64,000 nt of DNA from Polaromonas sp. P2-4. GTDB lineage: Bacteria > Pseudomonadota > Gammaproteobacteria > Burkholderiales > Burkholderiaceae_C. The stretch's first letter is position 1. Every line of letters begins with the position of its first letter. This document shows, piece by piece, positions 63,331-64,000 of this stretch. A program made the translations under genes and the position numbers. Where the stretch lies: assembly GCA_024703855.1 (NCBI GenBank), contig CP087965.1:3836001-3900000 (forward strand), written 5' to 3'. Below the pieces are notes generated by a model. It ran no database searches and had not been told where the DNA came from. It was given only the letters and a program-made list of their open reading frames with translations.

Positions 63331-63798
63331 TTACCAGCGAATGCCAACTTTGCCAAACAGCTTGCTCAATACAAACAACGGGCCGACCCAGAGGTATTGC
63401 AGGTCCTCAAAAAAAGAGGGTTTTTTCCCTTCAATTTTATGGCCGATGAATTGCATGACCCAGGCACCCACAAAAATAGCGATTGAAATCGGCCATATCC
63501 AGGGCTCCATGGCCAGCACCAGCGCAAGGCTTGCCAGCGACCACAACACCATGGCCATGAGGAACACCAGCGACAGGCGCAGGTAGTACACCATGCTCGC
63601 CGCCATGAACGCATAGGCCACATAAGGGTGCAGCGCAAACAGCATGCCGAGCAGGCTCAGCATGATGAGCGGAATGGCAATGAAGTGAATCAGCTCGTTA
63701 CGCGGATTCTGGTGGCTTTCGCCGTAATGGTCCAGCAACTGGTCCACCTTGCGTGACTGGGTGTGGATGACTGTCGTGGTTTTGCTGGCCGTGGTCAT
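63331..63798 (-). CDS. Mpo1-like (DUF962) membrane protein
   Basis: A 155-aa protein of the DUF962/Mpo1 family. Early motif VDQLLDHYGESHQNPRNELI, with HxxxxN-type residues, then four TM helices (HFIAIPLIMLSLLGMLFAL; LVFLMAMVLWSLASLALVLA) and GAWVMQFIGHKIEGKKPSFF. The start at 63798 has a GGAGAC site. The yeast Mpo1 is a dioxygenase for 2-hydroxy fatty acids; the bacterial role is not established. Confidence 0.85.
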   Translation of the reverse strand: MTTASKTTTVIHTQSRKVDQLLDHYGESHQNPRNELIHFIAIPLIMLSLLGMLFALHPYVAYAFMAASMVYYLRLSLVFLMAMVLWSLASLALVLAMEPWIWPISIAIFVGAWVMQFIGHKIEGKKPSFFEDLQYLWVGPLFVLSKLFGKVGIRW

Positions 63799-63893
63799 GA
63801 GCTGTCTCCCGTTGGCAGGTCTCACTTGACTTTAATCCGCCCACCGGTTTACGCAAGAGGCAGAGCCTCAGGTGTTTCCCTCGGGCGGCAGGC

Positions 63894-64000
63894 TCAAGCC
63901 AGCAAGGCCTGGGCAAATTCGCGCGTTGAAGGTTTCCAGGTCTTCCAGCTTTTCACCCACGCCAATGAAGTAAACCGGCACCGGACCCAGGTCGGGCGAG
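63894..64000 (-). CDS. ftsY: Signal recognition particle receptor FtsY, C-terminal end only, frameshifted, runs off right edge
   Basis: The last ~35 codons of FtsY: PVPVYFIGVGEKLEDLETFN, which is the closing G5 region of the SRP GTPase. One missing base near 63921 breaks the ending; the intended end is REFAQALLA, stopping at 63894. FtsY is essential, which supports the view that this frameshift is a sequence error. The rest lies outside the window. Confidence 0.88.
   Translation of the reverse strand, partial: RPTWVRCRFTSLAWVKSWKTWKPSTREFAQALLA

Noticed and set aside
1..64000. CRISPR arrays, tRNA, rRNA or riboswitches
   Set aside because: No regularly spaced repeats, no tRNA T-loop/anticodon pattern and no rRNA-like stretches were seen on reading either strand.

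Overview
The window is GC-rich proteobacterial chromosome, most likely from a member of the Burkholderiales, family Comamonadaceae (Polaromonas/Rhodoferax/Variovorax-like). I infer this from five Bug/TctC-type periplasmic receptors, the ctaC-ctaD-cox11-ctaE-SURF1-ctaA-ctaB-sco oxidase cluster, DUF1841/DUF2244/DUF2909/DUF2970 genes, and two dispersed repeat families scattered through the sequence. The species cannot be fixed by reading alone. About 50 single-base frameshifts break otherwise full-length genes, including rpoH, ctaD, ctaC and ftsY. So many lesions in housekeeping genes look more like uncorrected sequencing or assembly errors than gene decay. I therefore annotate whole genes across the frameshifts and say where each lies.

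Layout. 1-6.8 kb: esterase fragment, LysR regulator, a moxR/vWA chaperone-like operon, a di-haem cytochrome c and DUF1841. 6.9-31.4 kb: a catabolic region with pcaR-pcaIJF, Bug receptors, an SDR, two 3-hydroxyisobutyrate-dehydrogenase-like enzymes, an amidohydrolase, maleylacetate reductase, a hydroxyquinol 1,2-dioxygenase and a ribose-type ABC importer. Together these give the route hydroxyquinol -> maleylacetate -> 3-oxoadipate -> 3-oxoadipyl-CoA -> succinyl-CoA + acetyl-CoA. A small island (about 20.97-23.37 kb) interrupts it with a HEPN/MNT toxin-antitoxin pair, a duplicated macA 3' end, a membrane protein and an integrase remnant. 31.4-38.9 kb: KefB/KefF-like K+ efflux genes, a MITE, a ParA-like ATPase, MaoC, TrmL, ComF, a BioC-like methyltransferase and DUF2244. 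39-48.7 kb: the caa3-type cytochrome c oxidase with its haem A and copper assembly genes. 48.8-49.8 kb: rpoH with a perfect CIRCE element. 50.8-57.7 kb: a defence/toxin-antitoxin island (MNT-VapB chimera with PIN, AbrB-PIN, MntA-HepT, AbiEi-AbiEii, orphan HsdM). 58-64 kb: a lipoprotein, a dehydrogenase/PrpD/Bug/GntR catabolic cluster, membrane proteins and the 3' end of ftsY.

The most unusual signal is a dispersed ~50-bp element built on a 17-bp palindrome (GCTAT-N7-ATAGC) plus a GC-rich arm. I count 16 copies; eight lie inside unrelated protein-coding genes, always in the one frame that reads A-I-x-x-I-A. In four or five proteins the arm adds a shared R-A-x-x in front. In two others the element forms the hydrophobic part of the signal peptide. 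It resembles in behaviour the protein-coding Rickettsia palindromic elements. A second GC-rich repeat sits in frame inside ctaA. A further pattern is that two toxin-antitoxin cassettes with wHTH-MNT proteins are each flanked by a direct duplication of the 3' end of the neighbouring gene.
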